NCBI RefSeq assembly: GCF_029223185.1
Contig: NZ_JARHUG010000012.1
Span: 62,001-126,000, forward strand
Source: Aliiglaciecola sp. CAU 1673
GTDB taxonomy: Bacteria > Pseudomonadota > Gammaproteobacteria > Enterobacterales > Alteromonadaceae
Direction of reading: 5' to 3'
Length of the DNA: 64,000 nucleotides
Made by a program: the position numbers and the translations under genes. Under the pieces are notes generated by a model. That model worked only from the letters and a program-made list of their open reading frames with translations, did no database searches and was not told where the DNA came from. Below, one piece after another: positions 36,409-45,699 of the stretch. Every line of letters begins with the position of its first letter. Position 1 is the first letter of the stretch.

Positions 36409-37234
36409 TCAGTTGACTCCTGAATTGGTTATGCTGAGCAACGGGCATACTCTGACGAATACGCGCCAGCTCGCCCGGCTCTGTGGTGGCCATAATCATC
36501 CCTGGCCCCTCTTCAATCAGGGCCAGGGTTTCCCCCCATGGAGAGAGTATGGCACTGTGTCCGTAGGTTTCACGACCATTGGCATGAACGCCGCCCTGGT
36601 TGGGGGCGACAATGTAGCATTGTTTTTCGATAGCGCGGGCACTCAACAAAGATTGCCAGTGTGCTTTGCCAGTGACTTTGGTAAAAGCCGCAGGCAGGGT
36701 GATAATATCTACCTCGCCCATCGCCTGAAACAGTCCGGGGAAACGCACATCATAACAAACCGCCAACCCGACCCGGCCAAAAGGGGTATCCACCACCACT
36801 ACTTTGTTACCTGCTTGAGTGTAGCGGGATTCAAGGTAACTACGGGTGTTATCTTCTACCTGCACATCGAACAGGTGGATTTTACGGTAATGCGCCAGTT
36901 GTTTGCCGTCGGGGCCATACATCAAACAGGAAGCGGTAAATTTGTCAGCTTGAGCGGCCAGTAAGGGAACAGTTCCGGCGACCAAGTACACCCCATATTG
37001 TCTGGCCAATTTTGCCAGGTTGCTTTGGATATCGCCCTCACCGGGCTCTTCGGCGACGTCCAGTAACCTCTTATCGCCTCCACCGAAACAAACGAAGCAT
37101 TCAGGCAACACTACCAGGGTTGGAACATCGAGGGATAGCTCTTGTAACTGTTGTTCTACCCAGGTCAGATTCTCAGATGGCTCTGGCGTGGATACCATTT
37201 GCAGGGCAACCAGGTTTACTGAAGATTTAGCCAT
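36395..37234 (-). CDS. Carbon-nitrogen hydrolase (nitrilase family)
   Basis: A 279-residue nitrilase-superfamily amidase with the Glu-Lys-Cys triad: Glu45 in VVLPECFV, Lys117 in YRKIHLFDV and Cys159 in [11 protein letters not shown]. It resembles the Nit1/YbeM-type amidases that repair deaminated glutathione, but the substrate is not certain. ATG 37234 is preferred, with GGAGG just upstream; it overlaps the yhdP stop by 8 nt. Position between yhdP and tldD is common in gammaproteobacteria. Confidence 0.9.
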   Translation of the reverse strand: MAKSSVNLVALQMVSTPEPSENLTWVEQQLQELSLDVPTLVVLPECFVCFGGGDKRLLDVAEEPGEGDIQSNLAKLARQYGVYLVAGTVPLLAAQADKFTASCLMYGPDGKQLAHYRKIHLFDVQVEDNTRSYLESRYTQAGNKVVVVDTPFGRVGLAVCYDVRFPGLFQAMGEVDIITLPAAFTKVTGKAHWQSLLSARAIEKQCYIVAPNQGGVHANGRETYGHSAILSPWGETLALIEEGPGMIMATTEPGELARIRQSMPVAQHNQFRSQLIEAG

Positions 37235-40200
37235 TGATCCCCTCCGAAGCGGGTTTGCTCTGTTGGTCTTTTGGATTACTCGGTTTTGCCTTGGCCGGCA
37301 ATTCCACATCGCGACTATCGCGGCCTTTTTCTTCCAATACAGGTTCGTCTAAGGTTCCTGTCAGAGAATAGCGGATATTGGAAATCACCTTGGCAGAAGT
37401 TAATACTTCGTCCAATGCAAAGGCGGCGATGGCCGTGGTAGGGGAGACCATCCACGCCAGAATCACCGGTAAACTGGAAGTGACTTTGGGCACAAAGGCA
37501 ATATCGTAATTCAGGGCTTTGCTGTTCAGGTCGGTGTACCCGGTTAAAGACATCTTGCCGGCAGCACCGTCAATCTGGGTATCTTTGGTGTGTACCCGGC
37601 CTTGGGCAATCTGGAAACTGCCGCTCATTTCGTCATAGAAAAAACCTTTGGCAAAGACATCTCTGAAGTCCAACGTAAGTTTACGCACCAATGATTCCAA
37701 GCTCAGGATACTGAACAATCGTGCGCCTTTGTCACTGACTTCACTAAGATAACCATCGCTGAGCTGCCATTTCACATCGCCATTGAGACTGGCAAAATTA
37801 AAATCATAGGGTGCCTGCTGCCAGCTTAAATCAAAATCCATATCGGCGCCGGAGTCGCGTATACCGGAATCCAGTCCAAAGTCTTTCAACAGAGCGCCGA
37901 AATCTTCACTGCTGAATTTGCCGAGTAGACGGGTGCTGGTGTCTCCGCCGTTATACCAATTACCGGTGGCGCTTAGTTTGTGGCCGGCGCGGCTGATATC
38001 CAGTCTGTCTATGGACATGCCCTGATGGTGTCGGCTCATTTTCAAACTGACTTTACCTAAATCATATATTCCATAAGTGCAGCGTTTACACTCGAACTCC
38101 AGCGGCGGCATGGTTTTAAGATCCGGCGCATTGCCGGTTGTTGAAGCTTCCGCTTGGTTATCTGTATGCTCAAATTCGGGGATATTCAGATAATCCGTCT
38201 TTATCTTCAGACCTCTGCCAAGCCAGTCCTGCGATATTTCCAGTTCACTTCGGGTCTCTTCGGCATTCAGGCTGACCAGCCACGCGAGATCGCGGTACTT
38301 GATATTGGCCTGCACCTTGTTCAGCGGTACATCCAGGATTTTCAGGGTGTCAGCATTAATAAATATTCTATCCGGCACGGGAAAAATGTTATTGCCACTG
38401 TCGGTTGTGCCGGCAAGCAGGCTCTCCACGGTATCGTGCCACTGCCCAAAAACCACGTCGGTCAGGTCAGCGGAGATACTGAACCCCATGCCCAAACCGG
38501 CAAAGCTGCTATCGCCCAAGGCCAGATGGGCCCTGGAAAAACGCATTTCCTGGTGGGGAAGCAGGCCCTCAAATCTAACCTGATTGCCAAGTTGTGCCCT
38601 GACCTGCGAAACCTGGCTGTTACCCGTTACATTGAGATGCAGTGGCATTTCTGTGTCACTGATTTTGTTCAGCGGGACGGGCATATTAAGTCGTGCATCC
38701 TTAAGATCGGATTGCAGATCAAACTCATATTCGTAGCCTTCGCTGGGGAATTTGAGACTGAGGTCTGCCGACCAGCCACTTTTTCCTTGTATTTGCTGTT
38801 GCATACTGGGTTTGTATGCAGCAATCAGCTTGTCCAGATCCCACTTACCTTGCAGGGTTACGTTGGCACCGTAGGCTTCTTTTCCTTGTTTGCCTTGCAT
38901 GGAGAGAGAGAGAGGTTGATCCCACAGCCTGGCGCGTAAGTCTTTCGATTCAATCTTGTCATTAACGAAGTGGATTTGCCCTTTAAGGTCATCCAGAGGC
39001 AGACCCAGACTCACAACATTGGTCTGGTTACCGGGAAGGCTGACTTTGCCAGTGGCAACCACATTGGTACCGCTTAAGGGAATATCCAGGCGTAACTGGG
39101 CATGCATCATATCGTCAATGCGCAGCTCATCCAGGGCAGCACCTACCGAATCTGACAAGGCGCTGTTAAGCATCAGATCCCTAACCGCTTCACCTTCTGC
39201 ATCGGCGTGGATGTCGATGACTAAGGTGGCGGTATCACTCAATACCGGAATAAGCGCTTTCACTTCGCCGATACGCAGGTCACGCAGCCTGCCCTCATTG
39301 CTGTACATCCACAGGGCTTCATTTTCGAACAATAAGTCCAGTTTTAGCTCGCTGAGGCTGGGCCACTCCTGGTCGAACGAAAACTCGCCGTTTTCTATGC
39401 TAACCCCAGCCTGGAAAATGCCCTGGTTCTGGGTATAAGGGAAATCTGTCAGACTGCCATGCCAAAGCAGAGAGATATTGCGCAGGTCACCAGTGACCAA
39501 AGCACGGTTTAGGTACGCCTGTGTCCCTTTCCCCATTAAAGAGGGGGGAAACAGGCGTTTGGCGTTGGCCACTTGCATGGGTTGGATGCGGCTGACCAGG
39601 CTTAAGTGACTGTCGTCAGTGTTAAAAGCCATGGCGATGCGGGCGCTTAGATCCTCACTGTCGATAAAAATGTCTGGCGCCGTTACCAGCAAACCATTTG
39701 GCTTGGTATCAAAAAATATCTCAGCACCTAAGGCATCAAATGGCATGTCGTGCTCAAGCAGATTGTGACTCTGTAATACGCCTTGCTCGGCTTGTAGCTG
39801 CAACTTGCCTTTATTGCCCAGCCAGGAAAGATTTCCCCGGCCTTGCTGAAGACCCGGGATCAAGCCATGTTGTTCATAGCCCAAATCATAAAAATCTAAA
39901 TTCAGTCCAGCTCCATCAGTACCGAACCAAAGCGCTATATTTTCCAGCTTGGTGCGCAGATTCATCTGCTTGAGACTGTCCATGCCCTCGTCGTCGAGCA
40001 CTAATGCCGTCAGTGGAAGCAGCTGTTCCAGATTCAATGGGTCGATTTGCAGCCCCAACCCCTCTGCATGGTGTTGGCTGCCCAACATGCCCATCTCAAA
40101 AGGCGCCTCGTCGTTGAGCTGCATCTGCAATTTGGATAGGGCGAAGCGCCAGCCTTGGCTATCGGGTCTTGCAGCAAATTCGCCACCTTCAATGCGTACC

Positions 40201-41045
40201 TCCAGGGGCGCTTCCCCTTGCCAGCTAAATAAGCTGTTGCCGAGGCTTGCCTGAACGGCGACGGTGCTGGAAGTGGAGAACTCAGCCCACAGGGTAAAGT
40301 CGATGCGGGCCGCAGTCAGCTGCCGGTTGCTGGGATTGAATTCTTGTACCCAGGGGGAAATATCCAAATCTTCAGCATCGGCATAGAACATGCCGTGCAG
40401 ATTATCTGCCCCACCGTAGAGATCGAGAATAAAACTGGCTGAGTTATTAGCTAATTCTGCTACCTGCATCAGACCGATACCTTGGTGCCGATCGCCTTTG
40501 TTCAGCCAGCTTAATTGCTCAATTTGAATATGTTGGCGTTCATTAGCGGTCGCTACGAAGATATCGCTTTCCTGCACCGAGAAGCGTTGGAGTTGTTCGA
40601 GAAACAGTTCTTCCAGTGCATCCACTACCGGGTAGTCACCATCACCGGATTGCAATTCGTGGATATCCAGAGACAGGGTCAGGCCAACCAGGTTAAAGCG
40701 TTGGGATTGGATTTTTCGATGCAGCAGGCTGGAGAGCAGATCCAGCTCAATCTGGGTTTCACGGATATTCAGTTTGATGGGAGAATCAGCCTGATTGTTG
40801 AGGCTGACATCCTGAAGAAGAATGGCGGGTCCTAAACCCTGCCAAGCGGCACTGATGCGACCAATCTTAAGCTTGGCACCATATTCCTGACTGATATAGT
40901 CTTCCAGCCAATGCTTCTTACTGTCCATATGCGGCAGGCTGTAGCGCAACAAACTGAGCAGCACAGCCAGGCTGACTAACACCACGGCGGTCAGCATCCA
41001 CAGCTTCTTCAGCACATAGGACAGCAGTGGTGTGAGTGGTTTCAC
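37227..41045 (-). CDS. yhdP: YhdP, AsmA-like envelope phospholipid transport protein
   Basis: A 1272-residue protein, close to E. coli YhdP (1266). One N-terminal membrane helix (about residues 11-32) anchors a very long periplasmic beta-rich body with AsmA-type ends, such as IDGAAGKMSLTGYTDLNSKALNYDIAFVP. YhdP spans the envelope and moves phospholipids toward the outer membrane. It overlaps rng by 4 nt. Confidence 0.95.
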   Translation of the reverse strand: MKPLTPLLSYVLKKLWMLTAVVLVSLAVLLSLLRYSLPHMDSKKHWLEDYISQEYGAKLKIGRISAAWQGLGPAILLQDVSLNNQADSPIKLNIRETQIELDLLSSLLHRKIQSQRFNLVGLTLSLDIHELQSGDGDYPVVDALEELFLEQLQRFSVQESDIFVATANERQHIQIEQLSWLNKGDRHQGIGLMQVAELANNSASFILDLYGGADNLHGMFYADAEDLDISPWVQEFNPSNRQLTAARIDFTLWAEFSTSSTVAVQASLGNSLFSWQGEAPLEVRIEGGEFAARPDSQGWRFALSKLQMQLNDEAPFEMGMLGSQHHAEGLGLQIDPLNLEQLLPLTALVLDDEGMDSLKQMNLRTKLENIALWFGTDGAGLNLDFYDLGYEQHGLIPGLQQGRGNLSWLGNKGKLQLQAEQGVLQSHNLLEHDMPFDALGAEIFFDTKPNGLLVTAPDIFIDSEDLSARIAMAFNTDDSHLSLVSRIQPMQVANAKRLFPPSLMGKGTQAYLNRALVTGDLRNISLLWHGSLTDFPYTQNQGIFQAGVSIENGEFSFDQEWPSLSELKLDLLFENEALWMYSNEGRLRDLRIGEVKALIPVLSDTATLVIDIHADAEGEAVRDLMLNSALSDSVGAALDELRIDDMMHAQLRLDIPLSGTNVVATGKVSLPGNQTNVVSLGLPLDDLKGQIHFVNDKIESKDLRARLWDQPLSLSMQGKQGKEAYGANVTLQGKWDLDKLIAAYKPSMQQQIQGKSGWSADLSLKFPSEGYEYEFDLQSDLKDARLNMPVPLNKISDTEMPLHLNVTGNSQVSQVRAQLGNQVRFEGLLPHQEMRFSRAHLALGDSSFAGLGMGFSISADLTDVVFGQWHDTVESLLAGTTDSGNNIFPVPDRIFINADTLKILDVPLNKVQANIKYRDLAWLVSLNAEETRSELEISQDWLGRGLKIKTDYLNIPEFEHTDNQAEASTTGNAPDLKTMPPLEFECKRCTYGIYDLGKVSLKMSRHHQGMSIDRLDISRAGHKLSATGNWYNGGDTSTRLLGKFSSEDFGALLKDFGLDSGIRDSGADMDFDLSWQQAPYDFNFASLNGDVKWQLSDGYLSEVSDKGARLFSILSLESLVRKLTLDFRDVFAKGFFYDEMSGSFQIAQGRVHTKDTQIDGAAGKMSLTGYTDLNSKALNYDIAFVPKVTSSLPVILAWMVSPTTAIAAFALDEVLTSAKVISNIRYSLTGTLDEPVLEEKGRDSRDVELPAKAKPSNPKDQQSKPASEGING

Positions 41046-42508
41046 ATCATCACCACATCGTACTTATCCTGGCTGTAAAGTTGTTCTGTTTGCACTTTTA
41101 TCTGTCTAGACACAAAGACTTCCAGCTCCGCCAGCATATGGGACTCTTCTCCCATCAGGGCTTCGGCTACCGCCGGTGATGCATAGACCACAAACTTATC
41201 AGCATCGTATGCACGATTGACCCTGACGATTTCCCGCATGATTTCAAAGCAAACGGTCTCCACCGTCTTGATGGAACCCCTGCCCTTACATACTGGACAC
41301 TCGCCACACAGGGTATGTTCCAAACTTTCTCGGGTACGTTTGCGGGTCATTTCAATTAAACCCAATGCGGTAAAGCCGTGGATGTTAATTTTGGCGCGGT
41401 CTTTGGCCACCGCTAACTCCAGGCTGTGCAGCACACGACGCTTGTGATCCACGTCAGTCATATCGATAAAATCGATGATAATGATGCCGCCGAGGTTACG
41501 CAGACGCAGTTGGCGGGCGATGGCCAGGGTTGCCTCGATATTGGTGTTGAAAATGGTCTCTTCTAGATTGCGGTGGCCAACAAACGCACCGGTATTGATG
41601 TCGATGGTGGTCATGGCTTCGGTCTGATCGATGATCAGGTAACCGCCGGATTTCAGATCAACCCGTCTTTCCAGGGCACGCTGTACTTCATTTTCTACAT
41701 CATAAAGGTCGAATATGGGGCGATCCCCATGATAGTACTCAAGCAATGTATGTAGCTCAGGAGCATATTCTTCGGTGAAATTCTGCAGCTCAGAAAAGGC
41801 CAGTTTCGAGTCGATACGGATGCGGTCCAGCTCAGTTCCGACAAAGTCACGCAACACACGTCTGGCCAGAGGTAAGTCCTCATAAAGCACATGAGACTTG
41901 CGATTTTTCATGCGTGCCTGCACCTTGGTCCACAGGCGGCGCAAGAATTCGGCGTCTTGTAATAGCTCCTTCTCCCCCACGCCTTCGGCGGCGGTACGCA
42001 GGATAAAACCGCCGTCCTCATTGCAGAGGTCTTGCACCAGGTGTTTCAGTCGCTCACGTTCCTGCTCGTCTTCAATACGTTGGGATACACCGACATGAGA
42101 AACGCTTGGCATAAACACCAGATAGCGCGAGGGCAGAGTAATATCTGTGGTCAGCCTGGCGCCTTTGGTACCCAGAGGATCTTTGACCACCTGCACCACA
42201 ATGTCCTGACCGTCACGGACTAATTCCCGGATATCCTGCTTTGGCAGATGACTCTCAGAGACTTCGTCCACCACTTCGTTATGGATAACAATGTCGGATG
42301 CATGCAGGAACGCCGCTTTTTCAAGGCCAATATCGACGAAGGCGGCTTGCATGCCCGGCAGTACCCGGCTGACTTTGCCACGATAAATATTGCCCACCAA
42401 ACCGCGCTTGGTATGCCGCTCTACATGGATTTCCTGCAGGATACCGTTTTCAATCAGGGCAACGCGGGATTCCGAGGGCGTAACGTTAATCAGTAGCTCT
42501 GCACTCAT
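41042..42508 (-). CDS. rng: Ribonuclease G
   Basis: A 488-residue endoribonuclease (E. coli 489) that matures 16S rRNA 5' ends and decays mRNAs. The S1 domain (GLVGNIYRGKVSRVLPGMQAAFVDIG) is followed by the RNase E/G catalytic core with IDINTGAFVG and DFIDM (metal-binding Asp). The Zn-link cysteines lie in CGECPVCKGRG. It overlaps both maf and yhdP by 4 nt. Confidence 0.97.
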   Translation of the reverse strand: MSAELLINVTPSESRVALIENGILQEIHVERHTKRGLVGNIYRGKVSRVLPGMQAAFVDIGLEKAAFLHASDIVIHNEVVDEVSESHLPKQDIRELVRDGQDIVVQVVKDPLGTKGARLTTDITLPSRYLVFMPSVSHVGVSQRIEDEQERERLKHLVQDLCNEDGGFILRTAAEGVGEKELLQDAEFLRRLWTKVQARMKNRKSHVLYEDLPLARRVLRDFVGTELDRIRIDSKLAFSELQNFTEEYAPELHTLLEYYHGDRPIFDLYDVENEVQRALERRVDLKSGGYLIIDQTEAMTTIDINTGAFVGHRNLEETIFNTNIEATLAIARQLRLRNLGGIIIIDFIDMTDVDHKRRVLHSLELAVAKDRAKINIHGFTALGLIEMTRKRTRESLEHTLCGECPVCKGRGSIKTVETVCFEIMREIVRVNRAYDADKFVVYASPAVAEALMGEESHMLAELEVFVSRQIKVQTEQLYSQDKYDVVMM

Positions 42509-43065
42509 AGCAGATTATGTTCCCTCAGCAATTCAGCGGTTTCATACAACGGCAGCCCTACGACGGCGCTGTAGCTGCCAACGATACGGGTTACAAAACG
42601 ACCGGCCAGGCCCTGAATACCATAGCCGCCGGCTTTGTCTGTGGGCTCCCCGGATTGCCAGTACCAATCCATTTCTGCTTTGCTCAGCACCTTCATGCTG
42701 ACTTCGGTGATCACCAGCCGGTGCTTAAGACCGCGCTCATTGCGCAGGGCCACCGCCGTCATCACCTGATGAGTGGTGCCTGATAAGAGCCCCATCATGC
42801 GCTCGAAATCGGCTTGGTCCTGCGGCTTACCGAGGATATGGTTACGACTGACCACCGCGGTATCGGCACCCAAAACAGGGTCAATATGGCCAGCCTGGCG
42901 CCAGCCCATTTCTGCTTTGTCCCTGGCTACCCGCACCACATAATCCTGCGGCATCTCGCCGTCTCGTACTGCTTCGTTTACGTTGGTGCTTAACTGGGAA
43001 AAGGGGATCTGCAACTGCCGGAGGAGTTCAGCCCGTCTTGGGGATTGTGATGCCAGCACTAACAT
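42505..43065 (-). CDS. maf: Maf-type nucleoside triphosphate pyrophosphatase (YhdE)
   Basis: A 186-residue house-cleaning pyrophosphatase likely acting on dTTP/UTP and modified nucleotides. It begins LVLASQSPRRAELLRQL (the Maf SxSPRR motif), with GADTAVV and the conserved GKPQDQADFERMM. The C-terminal GGYGIQGLAGRFV is typical. It starts one base after mreD ends. Confidence 0.95.
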   Translation of the reverse strand: MLVLASQSPRRAELLRQLQIPFSQLSTNVNEAVRDGEMPQDYVVRVARDKAEMGWRQAGHIDPVLGADTAVVSRNHILGKPQDQADFERMMGLLSGTTHQVMTAVALRNERGLKHRLVITEVSMKVLSKAEMDWYWQSGEPTDKAGGYGIQGLAGRFVTRIVGSYSAVVGLPLYETAELLREHNLL

Positions 43066-43066
43066 G

Positions 43067-43543
43067 TCAGCGTACCTTCAATTGTCTGCGTACTTTACGC
43101 AGGATAAGAAAAGACCAGGGCCAGAACAACATTGTCGTCAGTACCGGCCACAGATAGTCGAACAGGAAATAGATATCGGTGAGCAGATGTTGCAACCAGA
43201 AGATCACCAGATGGTAAAGGGCAGCCAGCAGCCCAATCATCATCGCTTGTTGCCATACCGAATAGTTACGTAAGCGTTGATAATTGGCGGCCAGGATAAA
43301 GATCACCAGGCTCAGCGCCAGGCTATGTACGCCCAAAGTGGTACCTACCAGCAGATCCAGCACCAAACCATTGAGGAAAGCGACCCCCACATTGACCCGT
43401 TGAGGCAGTGCCAGTGTCCAATAACCAAGAACCAGCAACAGCCAATCGGGCCGAAAGGCATCCACCATAATTGGCATAGGCATAATTTGCAGCATCAGGG
43501 CAACCAGGATACTGATGGCGATAGTATAGCTGCTAGGGTTCAA
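43067..43543 (-). CDS. mreD: Rod shape-determining protein MreD
   Basis: A 158-residue membrane protein with about five transmembrane segments, part of the elongasome with MreB and MreC. The open frame extends to 43672, but that would overlap mreC by 140 nt. The TTG at 43543, with AGGA eight bases upstream, gives the normal MreD length (E. coli 162) and overlaps mreC by only 11 nt. Confidence 0.93.
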   Translation of the reverse strand: MNPSSYTIAISILVALMLQIMPMPIMVDAFRPDWLLLVLGYWTLALPQRVNVGVAFLNGLVLDLLVGTTLGVHSLALSLVIFILAANYQRLRNYSVWQQAMMIGLLAALYHLVIFWLQHLLTDIYFLFDYLWPVLTTMLFWPWSFLILRKVRRQLKVR

Positions 43544-44399
43544 CGGCTTCGTCCTGTTGCAATTGGGGTTCGCTTGGCGCGTCAGCCGGCCATAGCAGTA
43601 ACAAATATTTAAGGCGATCCAGTTGGGCGATAGGCTCGGCTTTGACCTGGGCAAAGGGACGGGATTCATCACGCAGTACAGAGGTCACTTTGCCCACCGG
43701 ATAGCCTTCGGGAAACACCTCGCCAAGGCCGGATGACACCAGAATATCGCCTTCCTGAACATCGGTACTATGCGGCACATGGTTAAGGATCAACTGATTA
43801 AGTTGCCCTGAGCCAGAGGCCACCATGCGCACGTTGTTGCGCAGAATGCGCACCGGGATGCCGTGGGTAAGATCGGCGATCAGCAGCACCCGGCTGGTGG
43901 TGGTGCCTACTTCCATCACCTGACCGACGACGCCTTTGTCATCCAGCACAGGTTGACCTTCAAAAACGCCATGCAGACTGCCCTTATCGACCATAATTTG
44001 ATGGCTGTAAGGGTTGTTGTCCACTGCCATTAACTCGGCCACCATTTTGCGTACGCCTGGTCGCACGGTGGAGCCTAGCAGGGTGCGTAGTTTGTCGTTT
44101 TCCAGCTTTATCATCTCGAAGCGTTGCAGTTGTTCGCTGAGCAAGATGTTCTGGTGCGTCAGGCGGGCATTCCGCTCAAGCAACTGCGATTGAGTGGTCA
44201 ACGCGGATGAAGCTTGATTGAGCATGTCGCCGGGCAAACTGGCCATGTATTGCAACGGGCTGACCAGGGAATTCAGGTACAGCCGTGCCTTACTGAAACT
44301 ATCCAGCCTGTGATCTAACAGGATCAGCAGAAGCGACGTCAAACTGGCCAGCACTAACCGGCTGACTAACGACGGGCCTCTGGTAAAAATGGTATCCAT
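43533..44399 (-). CDS. mreC: Rod shape-determining protein MreC
   Basis: A 288-residue protein with one N-terminal membrane helix, a coiled coil (about residues 60-100) and a periplasmic beta-barrel pair with MAVDNNPYSHQIMVDKGSLHG and GVVGQVMEVG. It links cytoplasmic MreB to cell wall enzymes. ATG 44399 is preferred to a TTG two codons upstream. Confidence 0.95.
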   Translation of the reverse strand: MDTIFTRGPSLVSRLVLASLTSLLLILLDHRLDSFSKARLYLNSLVSPLQYMASLPGDMLNQASSALTTQSQLLERNARLTHQNILLSEQLQRFEMIKLENDKLRTLLGSTVRPGVRKMVAELMAVDNNPYSHQIMVDKGSLHGVFEGQPVLDDKGVVGQVMEVGTTTSRVLLIADLTHGIPVRILRNNVRMVASGSGQLNQLILNHVPHSTDVQEGDILVSSGLGEVFPEGYPVGKVTSVLRDESRPFAQVKAEPIAQLDRLKYLLLLWPADAPSEPQLQQDEAVEP

Positions 44400-44407
44400 A
44401 AACAATT

Positions 44408-44425
44408 GGGCGGCTTACGCCGCCC
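44408..44425. other. Hairpin between mreB and mreC
   Basis: A perfect 7-bp GC stem GGGCGGC/GCCGCCC with loop TTAC lies in the 30-bp mreB-mreC gap. It has no T tract, so it is more likely an mRNA processing or stability element that lowers mreC expression than a terminator. Confidence 0.5.
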
Positions 44426-44429
44426 CTTC

Positions 44430-45488
<1,059 letters not shown>

Positions 45489-45699
45489 TTAAAGTGCGCC
45501 GACGCTTGGGAAAGGGGCGCGAAAAATTGGCAAATGGTGAAATGGGCTAACTTTACCAATGCCTGGTCTATCCAGCAAGTTAAGGGACAGGGCTTAGGTA
45601 TAAAAATGTGCTTTTTTCGCCTTAGAAGCCAAAAATGTCCGAAAAGCCCGGAATTATATTATTTAATCTGACTCACATCTCTTTTTCGGGACAGAGTCA

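Noticed and set aside
38154..38939. 261-codon plus-strand frame within yhdP
   Set aside because: Antisense to yhdP, with no domain and no plausible ribosome binding site.
43544..43672. N-terminal extension of mreD
   Set aside because: It would overlap mreC by 140 nt, and the added residues do not look like an MreD N-terminus. The TTG at 43543 gives the normal length and has a ribosome binding site.
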